The notes below the pieces were generated by a model. It was not told the origin of the DNA. It saw nothing but the letters and a program-made list of their open reading frames with translations, and made no database searches. A stretch of 64,000 bases of DNA from JAXDMK01 sp963765955 (GTDB taxonomy: Bacteria; Actinomycetota; Acidimicrobiia; Acidimicrobiales; AC-14): the NCBI GenBank assembly GCA_963765955.1, contig CAVXYA010000010.1, positions 372,001 through 436,000 of the forward strand, in the 5' to 3' direction. Of this stretch, positions 1-6,469 are shown in pieces. Both the position numbers and the translations under genes were made by a program. Each line of letters starts with the position of its first letter. The stretch's first letter is position 1.

Positions 1-1
1 G

Positions 2-280
2 CTCGGGGTCAGCGCCGCCGACCGCCAGGCGGCCGGGGTGAGCGCCGGCGACGAGGTTCACGTCGACATCGAGCTCGACACCGAGCCCCGACAGGTCGTC
101 GTCCCACCCGACCTGGCCGAAGCGCTCGAGGCTGACGCCGAAGCCAGGCGGCACTTCGACGGGTTGTCCTACAGCAACAAGCGGCGGCTCGTGATCCCGA
201 TCGACGACGCCAAGACCGCCGAGACCAGGCAGCGACGCATCACCAAGACCGTCGCCCTGCTGCACGAGGGCCGGTCGTAG
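2..280 (+). CDS. YdeI/OmpD-associated family protein, C-terminal part
   Basis: The frame is open from the first bases of the window, so the gene starts upstream and only about 92 codons are visible. The segment around GDEVHVDIELDTEPR, followed by VPPDLAEAL and FDGLSYSNKRRLV, is the signature of the DUF1905/YdeI-OmpD-associated family (known family; small conserved bacterial proteins linked in E. coli to bacteriocin protection, exact biochemistry unknown). An internal start at 38 is possible but would cut the DUF1905 beta-barrel. The next gene begins 33 bases downstream on the same strand with its own ribosome-binding site. Family assignment is from recognised sequence; function is inferred. 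Confidence 0.75.
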   Translation, partial: LGVSAADRQAAGVSAGDEVHVDIELDTEPRQVVVPPDLAEALEADAEARRHFDGLSYSNKRRLVIPIDDAKTAETRQRRITKTVALLHEGRS

Positions 281-313
281 AGTGACGGCCGCCCTCGACG
301 AAGGAGCCGGACC

Positions 314-728
314 ATGAGCGAGCCTGCGGGAGAAGGAACCAAGGACGCACCCTGGGTGCTCACCACCCCGCCCGGTCAGTCCGAGTTCACGGCCTACCGC
401 GACGAGAGCGCTCGACCCGCCCGCGCTCGTGGTGCAGAGCGGCAAGACCGAGCTCCGCTACGCCCTGCGCTGCATCACCGACTTGCACGAGATGCTCACC
501 GAACACGGTGACTGGATGCCGCTGGGGAGCACCGACGAGCAGAAGCCGGTCGCCGAGGGCACCGTCGAGGCCTGGGCCCGGTCCGATGCCAACCCCGTCG
601 GCGGCTGGTACGGCCTGAGGAAGGGCTACCGGGGACGGTTCGCCAACTACGTCCCCCCCGTCCTCGAGCGCCTGGGCCTGGCCGAGGTCGAACACAACCC
701 GAGGAACAACCGCATGCGGGCTATCTGA
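314..728 (+). CDS. Conserved small actinobacterial protein, one frameshift
   Basis: Starts at an ATG 7 bases after AAGGAG (301-306). The first 32 codons (MSEPAGEGTKDAPWVLTTPP...) are in one frame, and homologous sequence continues from about position 410 in the next frame (DPPALVVQSGKTELRY, then HGDWMPLGSTDEQKP and NPVGGWYGLRKGYRGRFAN). Together they give a protein of about 138 residues that I recognise as a common conserved actinobacterial family (I believe DUF6855; function unknown). One extra or missing base near 405-412 separates the halves. Either a sequencing error or a young pseudogene; no internal stop is present in the stitched frame. Confidence 0.6.
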
Positions 729-753
729 GCCGAGTGCTCGGACGCTTTGTGGA

Positions 754-781
754 GCGAAAACGACCTGGCAGGTCGCTTTCG
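754..781. terminator. Hairpin between convergent genes
   Basis: CGACCT (761-766), loop GGC, AGGTCG (770-775), with outer A/T-rich pairing GCGAAA against CTTTCG. It lies between the end of the plus-strand small protein and the end of the minus-strand fic gene and could terminate both. There is no strong U-tract beyond TTTC, so rho-independent activity is only likely. Confidence 0.45.
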
Positions 782-817
782 TCCAGAAACGAACGCCGCT
801 CGAGGTGACTGTTGACT

Positions 818-2110
818 CTAGCGAGGAGGCTCGCGCTCAGGACGCGCTGGGACTGTTCGAACCGGCGGCGCAGACCTCGTGTCGCCAGTCAGGCTGGCGA
901 GCCCGCGTTCGAACGCCGTAAACGCGTCGATCACGGCGAGTGCCTCGTAGGCCCGGTTCCGGTTCTTCCCAAGGTTGATTTGCTGCAGAACCCCGGCCTC
1001 GACGAGTGATCTGAACGCCTCGTTGGTCGCTTGGGTTGAGCGGCCGATCAACGTCGCGGCACTAGCGACCGTCACGACAGGGGACCCCGGCAGCGAAGCG
1101 ACGAGGAGGTCAGCAGCCGAGTTGGCCCGCACCTTCCCGAGTGCCGAACGCCAACCCCCCTGGATCTCGGCGATCCGCTGCTCGAAGGCGATGGCTTCGC
1201 TAGCCGCTCGTCGAGCTGCGGACGCAAAAGTCGCAATCCAACGGTTAAGCCCACGGACAGCGTCCTCAGAGTCCGGGGGGCCGAGGTACCGGTACGCCGT
1301 CAACCCCGCGACGTACTGCGCCGCCTCCGTTGCAAGGATCAATGAGATCGGCGGAGCGGCCCGGTCGACCAGGCCACGCCGTCGAAGCACGACGTGGATC
1401 AGGGCGCGGCCCGTCCGACCGTTTCCATCGGCAAAGGGGTGGATGGTCTCGAACTGGGCGTGCACCAATGCGGCTTGGACGACCGCCGGCAGATCGTCGC
1501 CACTGATGAACTCGCAGAGATCGCGGAGCAGGTCGCCCACCACTTCCGGCGGAGGAGGGACGAAGGCGGCGGAACACGGGTTGTAGCCGCTTCCGCCGAT
1601 CCAGTTCTGCTCGGCCCGGATGATGCCGGCGATGCGCTCGTGTTGCGTGCCCGTCAGCAGACGGCGGTGAATCTCGCAGATGCCGTTCACGTCAATGGTC
1701 GGTGCCGCGGCGAGGGTGTCGGTCGCCCATCGCATCGCTTCGATGTTCCCGAGAACCTCGGTAGCGGTCACGTCCCGCGCGTCGTCGCCCATGTCGGTCG
1801 CCACCTCGGCGCGCAGCAGGCGTCCGCCGCCAACCTCAAGGCCTTCGATCCTCGACGAGGCGACCGCCTCAGCTCGCAGAAGCAGCCGGGCAAGCGCTTC
1901 AGTGTCAGCAAGGGCGTTCGCTCCGTCGTTGAGGCGCCGAATCTCCGCTTCGGCATCCGCGACGTCAGCCGCGACGACGCCTTCCAGGTAGACCGGCCGA
2001 CCACCGAGGTGATCAGGAAGGTAGGCGTCGTACTCACAAGGCCTTCGATCCCTGCGAGAGAGCCCGCTGGCGAAATCGCCCTGCCAATGCTGCCGCGTAA
2101 CTTTGGCCAC
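818..2110 (-). CDS. Fic family protein (predicted AMP-transferase) with C-terminal winged helix
   Basis: About 430 residues. The Fic core motif HPFADGNGRTGR is complete, with the catalytic His and phosphate-binding loop, so AMP transfer from ATP to a target hydroxyl is predicted. Upstream (about residue 87) SSRIEG fits the inhibitory helix motif (S/T)xxxE(G/N), so this is a class II, self-inhibited Fic protein. The C-terminal 100 residues read as a winged helix (TVASAATLIGRSTQATNEAF), typical of Fic proteins that bind DNA. Start: AGGAGG sits 5 bases before the GTG at 2110, better than the GTG two codons upstream at 2116. The promoter side contains CAAGGTT operators (see 2126-2146 and 2198-2228), suggesting autoregulation. 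No antitoxin gene adjoins it. Confidence 0.9.
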   Translation of the reverse strand: MAKVTRQHWQGDFASGLSRRDRRPCEYDAYLPDHLGGRPVYLEGVVAADVADAEAEIRRLNDGANALADTEALARLLLRAEAVASSRIEGLEVGGGRLLRAEVATDMGDDARDVTATEVLGNIEAMRWATDTLAAAPTIDVNGICEIHRRLLTGTQHERIAGIIRAEQNWIGGSGYNPCSAAFVPPPPEVVGDLLRDLCEFISGDDLPAVVQAALVHAQFETIHPFADGNGRTGRALIHVVLRRRGLVDRAAPPISLILATEAAQYVAGLTAYRYLGPPDSEDAVRGLNRWIATFASAARRAASEAIAFEQRIAEIQGGWRSALGKVRANSAADLLVASLPGSPVVTVASAATLIGRSTQATNEAFRSLVEAGVLQQINLGKNRNRAYEALAVIDAFTAFERGLASLTGDTRSAPPVRTVPARPEREPPR

Positions 2111-2125
2111 CCACACCTCCTACCT

Positions 2126-2146
2126 CAAGGTTGTCCCGAAACCTTG
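2126..2146. promoter_or_regulatory. CAAGGTT inverted repeat, site 1 (fic operator)
   Basis: CAAGGTT (2126-2132), 7-base spacer, AACCTTG (2140-2146), about 15 bases upstream of the fic start. The same half-site builds the larger palindrome at 2198-2228, so both probably bind one dimeric regulator. Position over the 5' leader suggests repression of fic. Confidence 0.55.
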
Positions 2147-2197
2147 ACCAACCTCCATCAATGCTCGGCCTGAACAGATCCTGCAGCAAGTCGGTCG

Positions 2198-2228
2198 TTA
2201 GTCAAGGTTATAGCATAACCTTGACTAA
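2198..2228. promoter_or_regulatory. 31-bp near-continuous palindrome, site 2 (fic operator)
   Basis: Arms of 14 bases (TTAGTCAAGGTTAT and its exact reverse complement) flank an AGC centre. The arms contain the CAAGGTT half-site found in site 1. On the minus strand the centre holds TATGCT/TATAAC elements that could serve as a -10 box, so binding here could block the fic promoter. Such a long perfect palindrome in a 70% GC genome is unlikely by chance. Confidence 0.65.
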
Positions 2229-2370
2229 GTTGGCCCCCGAGGCGCCAGCAACCCACGAGGATCACCGAGTCCCCGGAGCGAGGGCAGGTCGAGGCGGCCA
2301 CATCGGTGATGTCGCAGCGGGTTGCCGTGTGAACCCTTCGGGGTGACAGGGTGACGACAAGCAGGAAGCC

Positions 2371-2610
2371 TCACGCAGGTCGGGTGACGTGCGCCTCGCG
2401 CTCGTTGACGACGGCGGCGGCGAACTCCAGGGCAGCGAGGACGTCGGCGCGCTCAAGGTACGGGTAGTCCTCGAGGACCTGCTCGATGGTACGGCCGGCG
2501 GCGAGCTGGCCAAGGACCATACTCACCGTCACACGCAGGTCCCGGATGCAGGGCAACCCTCCCATGCGATCGGGGTCGACGGCGATGCGTTCAAAAGCCA
2601 TCGGATTCAT
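2371..2610 (-). CDS. DUF433 family antitoxin-like protein (orphan)
   Basis: 79 residues from ATG 2610 (MNPMAFERIAVDPDRMGG); an alternative ATG lies at 2601. The sequence CIRDLRVTVSMVLGQLA and ILEDYPYLERADVLAAL-like helices are typical of DUF433, a small HTH-type antitoxin (known family) that usually precedes a DUF5615 PIN-like toxin. No DUF5615 gene follows: the next 250 bases on this strand have no coding pattern. The start lies just outside the tRNA-Arg fragment at 2699, so this gene abuts the left junction of the integrated element and its partner may have been lost. Confidence 0.75.
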   Translation of the reverse strand: MNPMAFERIAVDPDRMGGLPCIRDLRVTVSMVLGQLAAGRTIEQVLEDYPYLERADVLAALEFAAAVVNEREAHVTRPA

Positions 2611-2698
2611 GGTAGGCGGGAGTCCCCTCAAGGCCCCGGGCCGAAGATGGGCAGCGGCGAGGCGGACCGACAGCCATTCGCGGGAATCGTTGCTCGAA

Positions 2699-2743
2699 GG
2701 TGCGCCCGGAGAGATTCGAACTCCCAACCTTCTGATCCGTAGT
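2699..2743. repeat. attL-like 45-bp direct repeat (3' fragment of tRNA-Arg)
   Basis: These 45 bases are identical to 11433-11477, the 3' half of the tRNA-Arg(ACG) gene from the anticodon loop to the discriminator base. Past the repeat the tRNA similarity stops abruptly (TTCGCACC instead of the D-arm side). A duplicated tRNA 3' end beyond an integrase gene is the standard footprint of site-specific integration. Confidence 0.9.
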
Positions 2744-2756
2744 TCGCACCGAGGGG

Positions 2757-2785
2757 TTATCCACAGGTCGCCAGGGCTGTCCACA
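2757..2785. promoter_or_regulatory. Two DnaA-box-like sequences near the left junction
   Basis: TTATCCACA (2757-2765) matches the DnaA box consensus exactly, and CTGTCCACA (2777-2785) is one base from the actinobacterial form TTGTCCACA; they are spaced 20 bases start to start. They sit just inside the element. They might belong to a replication origin of the excised circle, but two boxes alone do not prove it. Confidence 0.35.
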
Positions 2786-2884
2786 AGCGCCATTTATGGC
2801 CTCTGAGCTGGGCCTTTCGCGGGTCGGCGTAGAACCCGCGGTTGACCGTGGTTGACCGTCCGTTTCAGGTTTTCGCGGCCGTTT

Positions 2885-2907
2885 GGTTCTCACGGTGGTT
2901 CTCACGG
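2885..2907. repeat. Integrase arm-type sites, left end
   Basis: GGTTCTCACGG occurs twice in tandem (2885-2895 and 2897-2907, 12-base spacing). The same core recurs near the integrase gene at the other end of the element (11308-11377). Paired short repeats inside both ends are what arm-type binding sites of lambda-like integrases look like. Function is inferred from placement. Confidence 0.6.
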
Positions 2908-3173
2908 AACCGGCCCAGGAGTTAGATGCCCGTGGCAGCCGCTCGAGGAATCTTTCGCTCGGTGCCCTGTTCTGCCCAAGTGAACCACACCGGACCACTG
3001 TGCCGGTGACGCAAACAAAACGGCACCGGGTGTTCGAAAGTGAGGGGCCTGGCGGGGCGGGTAGCTCGGGTGTCGTACGACCGGGGACAGGTTCCTGACG
3101 TCGAGCGTGCTCAGGGAACAGATGGCTGTTTCGGTACAGTCGTGCAACCAGCGGCACGGCGAGGAGCAATCCG

Positions 3174-3746
3174 ATGGAAGCCAGCACCTACCTGACCGAG
3201 ATGGGCCGGATCGTTGACAAGTACAACGCCGACGCCGAGCGGGCCATGGGTGACAATCGAGTTTTCGATGACGTTGGGGAGCTTCAGGCGGCCAAGCGCG
3301 TGCACGCGGAAGCACTGCGGGAACTGAAGGCTCTCAAGCAGCGGGTGACGCTGACGGAGAAGCAGCTGCAGGCGTCGTATCAGGAGGCATCGGCGGAAGC
3401 TTCGTCAAAGAATCACCTCGGACTGCAGATGCTTGGTGGCCGAAAGTTGGCTGGACGAGTCCGTGCGGACAGCAAGCGCTCGATCACAGCGGACAAGGCC
3501 CGGGCACTGGCTCCGTACAGAGAGTTGAAGCTGCGTATTGACGAGGTCATCCGGCAGTTGTCGGATGTTGGCGGCACGCTCACATCTGCTATCGCCGAGG
3601 AGAAGGCTTCAGCGCCGAAGCCCGCATCGCGCAGCGGCAGTGCCAGCCTGACCAAGCAGCTCGCCGAGCTTGCTGGACTTCACAACGCTGGCGCTCTGAA
3701 CGACGCCGAGTTCGCCGCAGCCAAGGCGAAGCTCTTGAGCCAGTAG
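3174..3746 (+). CDS. Coiled-coil protein with C-terminal SHOCT domain
   Basis: 190 residues, ATG preceded by GAGGAG 8 bases upstream. The N-terminal 140 residues are charged and helical (MEASTYLTEMGRIVDKYN..., ELKALKQRVTLTEKQLQASY), consistent with coiled coil; there is no signal peptide or membrane segment. The last 30 residues (LAELAGLHNAGALNDAEFA and AKAKLLSQ) fit the SHOCT domain, a short C-terminal helix pair common in actinobacterial membrane-associated or phage-related proteins. Function unknown. It is the first gene at the left end of the element and is followed immediately by the potassium channel. Confidence 0.75.
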   Translation: MEASTYLTEMGRIVDKYNADAERAMGDNRVFDDVGELQAAKRVHAEALRELKALKQRVTLTEKQLQASYQEASAEASSKNHLGLQMLGGRKLAGRVRADSKRSITADKARALAPYRELKLRIDEVIRQLSDVGGTLTSAIAEEKASAPKPASRSGSASLTKQLAELAGLHNAGALNDAEFAAAKAKLLSQ

Positions 3747-3759
3747 TCAGTCGGCCACC

Positions 3760-4610
3760 ATCACCGACGCGCAGGAGGCCCTCCCCCAGTCCGCTCTCGA
3801 GCGCTTCGAGCACGCGGTCGAGCTTCCCCTCCTGATATTGGCGCTCGCCATGGTGCCGCTCCTGGTCCTACCGCTGCTGGTCGACCTGCCGAGCGGAGTC
3901 AGGCGTCGTTCCTCGCTTTGGACTGGTTCATCTGGGCGGCCTTCGCCTTCGAGTACGTCGTCCGGCTGGTGCTCACCGACAAGCGCTGGCGCTTCGTCCG
4001 GCGGGAGTGGCCGAGCCTGCTCCTCATCGCTCTCCCGTTCCTCCGGCCCCTTCGGATCGTTCGGTCGGCGCGGGCGCTCCGGATGCTCCGGCTGGGGCGC
4101 CTCGTCGGTGCTCTGAGCAAGTCGGGCCAACTGGGTCAGCGGTTGTTGGTTCGGCACAAGCTCCACTACGCCATTCTCATCACCGGCGTTGCAGTGGTCG
4201 GGGCCGCCGCGCTTGTGCTCGTCGTCGAGGGCGATGGTGGAGGCAGCATCGACTCGTTCGGTGATGCGCTCTGGTGGGCCGTGACGACGGTCACGACTGT
4301 CGGGTACGGAGACGCCGTGCCCGTGACACCGGCGGGCCGGGGGATTGCTGCGGCACTGATGGTGGCGGGGATCGCCCTTTTCGGCGTCCTCACAGCCAAC
4401 ATCGCGACCTTCTTCATCGAGGAGGAACAAGCGGCCGACCCGATGGCCGAACAGCTCGCCGAAGTGCTGCGACGGCTCGACCGAATGGAGAAGCAGTTGG
4501 CGGCCGACCGACCGGTTTCTATCGGCCCAGCCGGAGAAAGCGACGGCGGCAGGCTCGAAGGCTCTATGCCTACGCCGCTCGCCACCGATTCCGAGAATCC
4601 GTCTCCGTAG
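3760..4610 (+). CDS. Voltage-gated-like potassium channel, one frameshift
   Basis: The selectivity filter TVGYGD is present in a pore helix (about 4297-4314), followed by a last transmembrane helix and a C-terminal coiled coil (EEEQAADPMAEQLAEVLRRL). Upstream are S1-S4-like helices, with a basic stretch LRIVRSARALRMLRLGRL resembling an S4 voltage sensor. The first 50 codons (ERFEHAVELPLLILALAM) are in another frame; the shift is near 3890 at CTGCCGAGCGG, where one base seems missing before ERSQASFLALDWFIWA. No ATG or GTG opens the 5' frame: an ATC stands at 3760 where a start would be expected, and the first usable start is TTG 3838. Possibly a broken cargo gene. Confidence 0.75.
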
Positions 4611-5178
4611 TTGTGCAGACCATGGCGGTTCCGGCCGAAGTCACGCCGGTCGCCCCGGCCGGAGAGCAGAAGGCGCCGGGGGTCACCCCTTGCCGGGGTC
4701 CCGGAGGTGACGTCTCAGGCGGTGAAGTCTCAGGCGGTGAAGTCTCAGGCGGGATGCCCACCACCCCCCGGATCGCTTGGGGGGCGGTCGTCAGCGTTGT
4801 GTCCGCCTCACACCCCGACCACAGCCCACGATTGGCATCTCGGGCCTCGGTGACGGCCTGACCAAAGGCCTCGGCGTGGCGCACGTTGGGCGGGACCGTG
4901 AGTTGCTGGGCGAAGCCATTGCTGGCCAGGTCGAGATTCACAAACAGACCGTCCGGCAGGCGGTAGACGTAGGCCAGCGTCCGGCCGTACCGGTCCAGGC
5001 GCCCGGCGTCGTAGACAAGCCTCACCCTGGTTCCGGGGCCGACCAACTCCGTTAGGTGGGTCGTCGCCTCCGAGGAGTAGCAATCGTCGCTCTCCACCTC
5101 TGGGGTGTCGATCCCGATGAGGCGAATGCGGGTGCCGTCGCTGACAACGAGGCTGTCGCCGTCGGTGACTTTCGTCAC
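4570..5178 (-). CDS. Thermonuclease (SNase-like) domain protein with C-terminal extension
   Basis: About 202 residues. The domain VTDGDSLVV, IRLIGIDTPE, GRLDRYGRTLAYVY and NRGLWSGC follows the staphylococcal nuclease fold with the Asp and Arg active-site positions (D of DGD, R of RLIGID, D of IDTPE, R of YGRTLAY). The linker has three PPETS repeats encoded by a 15-bp tandem repeat (4706-4750). The C-terminal GVTPGAFCSPAGATG...MVC element, rich in Gly/Cys and ending RWR, recurs in secreted actinobacterial proteins. GTG start 5178 overlaps the stop of the membrane-segment frame upstream (GTGA), but coding-like sequence extends upstream of the GTG in the same frame (LLPAGNDTAVTK), so this and the 5175-5417 frame are probably one secreted nuclease split by a frameshift. 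Confidence 0.8.
   Translation of the reverse strand: MTKVTDGDSLVVSDGTRIRLIGIDTPEVESDDCYSSEATTHLTELVGPGTRVRLVYDAGRLDRYGRTLAYVYRLPDGLFVNLDLASNGFAQQLTVPPNVRHAEAFGQAVTEARDANRGLWSGCEADTTLTTAPQAIRGVVGIPPETSPPETSPPETSPPGPRQGVTPGAFCSPAGATGVTSAGTAMVCTTTETDSRNRWRAA
4706..4750 (+). repeat. 15-bp tandem repeat, three copies, in nuclease gene
   Basis: GGTGACGTCTCAGGC followed by two copies of GGTGAAGTCTCAGGC. On the coding (minus) strand each unit encodes five residues (PPETS). It forms a proline-rich linker between the nuclease domain and the C-terminal module, and is a likely site of copy-number change. Confidence 0.85.
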
Positions 5179-5417
5179 TGCCGTGTCATTCCCGGCTGGT
5201 AGTAGCGAGACCTCGCGGTGGTCGTGGCCGCAGCGAGTGGCGCGGTCGTCGGATCAGGAACCGACGCTGTCCTCGCCGGTTGCCGCTCTTCGACACTGGT
5301 GAACGGGGCCATTGCGAACGCGAGAACAAAGAACCCAACAACGACGCCGATGGGAATCTGCGCCCACCTCGGCAGTCCTCGGTACCGGACCCATGCCCGA
5401 CCCAGTCGGCCTCTCAC
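5175..5417 (-). CDS. N-terminal membrane anchor frame upstream of the nuclease
   Basis: 80 residues: basic N-terminus (MRGRLGRAWVRYRGLPRWAQ), one hydrophobic helix (IPIGVVVGFFVLAFAMAPF) and a Thr/Ala-rich linker ending at a TGA that overlaps the GTG of the nuclease frame. It could be a separate coupled small membrane protein. More likely it is the signal-anchor of the nuclease, with a one-base shift near 5205-5215 (between TTTARS and VSLLPAGND). It would place the nuclease outside the membrane. Confidence 0.55.
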   Translation of the reverse strand: MRGRLGRAWVRYRGLPRWAQIPIGVVVGFFVLAFAMAPFTSVEERQPARTASVPDPTTAPLAAATTTARSRYYQPGMTRQ

Positions 5418-5451
5418 ACGTCGGAGGCTTCTCGTTGTGAGCTGCCCGCGG

Positions 5452-5901
5452 CTAGCAATACGCCTGGAGCGCAGCGCGGTGGATCGCCTCGGCCTGCGGC
5501 TCCTCCACCTGCTTTCCTCCGGCCTCGTAGCTGGTCGCAGGATTACACGCCTTCCAGCCGATGGCTATGAGCGTCGAGTTCGAGATTGTCCCCTCGACAC
5601 CCTCCGGGTCGACGTACGGGACGACCGGTCGGACAGCGGCGAGATACCCGGCATCCACCGCCGATACCCAGTCGGTGTTGCCAGCGGCATCAGGCACCAG
5701 CCACGCCTTGGCAGGATTGTCTGATCCGCTGGGCACCGGCAGAGTCGCCCGCCCCTCGCTGTCGGGGATGGGTTCCGTGGGTTGGGCCGGTCCGGTACTG
5801 GTTGCGGAGGTCGCTGGGGTTGGCGGATCGCCGCTTCCGCAGGCCGCTAGGACCACAACCGCCGCCACCGCCGCCATCGCCGTCGTCAGTCTCCGCAACA
5901 C
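5452..5901 (-). CDS. Putative secreted lipoprotein
   Basis: 149 residues with a typical lipoprotein signal: MLRRLTTAMAAVAAVVVLAAC, where the lipobox LAAC gives an acylated Cys at residue 21. The mature part starts with a Ser/Thr/Pro-rich linker and then a compact domain (WVSAVDAGYLAAVRPVVPYV, ISNSTLIAIGWKACNP, HRAALQAYC) resembling the DUF732-like small domains of mycobacterial exported proteins (DxxGWxxC-like helix with paired Cys). Function unknown. Same strand as the nuclease, likely co-transcribed cargo of the tRNA-Arg element. Confidence 0.7.
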   Translation of the reverse strand: MLRRLTTAMAAVAAVVVLAACGSGDPPTPATSATSTGPAQPTEPIPDSEGRATLPVPSGSDNPAKAWLVPDAAGNTDWVSAVDAGYLAAVRPVVPYVDPEGVEGTISNSTLIAIGWKACNPATSYEAGGKQVEEPQAEAIHRAALQAYC

Positions 5902-5921
5902 TGCTCCCCTCTCTGCGGAGG

Positions 5922-6372
5922 CTACGCCATCAGTGGAGTTTCCTTACTCGTCGTCCGGGGGCACTCGGCAATCAGCTCGTCGGCCTGAATCTCCTCCAGT
6001 TCGTCCAGGCTGGCGATCACCTCGGCCAGCCTCTGTTGTAGGAGAGGGCTGCCGCCCGGGCGAGGACGGTGCGGAGCGCCTCGGTGTCCCCTCCGTCTGC
6101 TCGGTGCCGGGCTCGCCGTCCGGCCGCTTCCGAACCGCTCTCTCGGCTTCGGGGCCAGCCGCTTCCCACAAGGCCGCACCGAGGTCGCCGGACAGCAGGC
6201 GCGCCAGTGCCCGCTCGGCCGCCGTCACACCGTCACGCAACGGCCACGTCCAACCAGAAGGGCAGCCCAACGTCGGCAACCAACCGGACGGGGGCGCTCC
6301 AACGTCGTTCTCGATCGGCACCGACGTAGCCACGGGACGAGGTCTGGCATTCCCTCGATCGTCCACCCTCAC
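5922..6372 (-). CDS. Unrecognised protein of the integrative element, frameshifted
   Basis: The N-terminal part (ENDVGAPPSGWLPTLGC, VTAAERALARLLSGDLG) is in one frame from about 6372, while the helical C-terminus (LLQQRLAEVIASLDELEEIQ, ADELIAECPRTTSKETP) is in another and stops at 5922. The switch lies around 6010-6080. I do not recognise the family. It faces the lipoprotein gene on the same strand and is divergent from the relaxase gene, a position often occupied by a mobilisation accessory protein; that is only context. Confidence 0.4.
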
Positions 6373-6469
6373 AGGAAATTCGCTTTCGACGCGAGATTCC
6401 TACCGGCTCATCGGCCTAGTAGTACATCGACCCCAATAGCGAACAGACGAGTGCATTGCGTCCCGCGGG

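Noticed and set aside
2699..2747. A second tRNA-Arg gene
   Set aside because: Only the 3' half matches; D-arm and 5' acceptor strand are absent, so it is an attachment-site copy.
4706..4750. Short CRISPR-like array
   Set aside because: Units are contiguous 15-mers without spacers and encode an in-frame PPETS linker.
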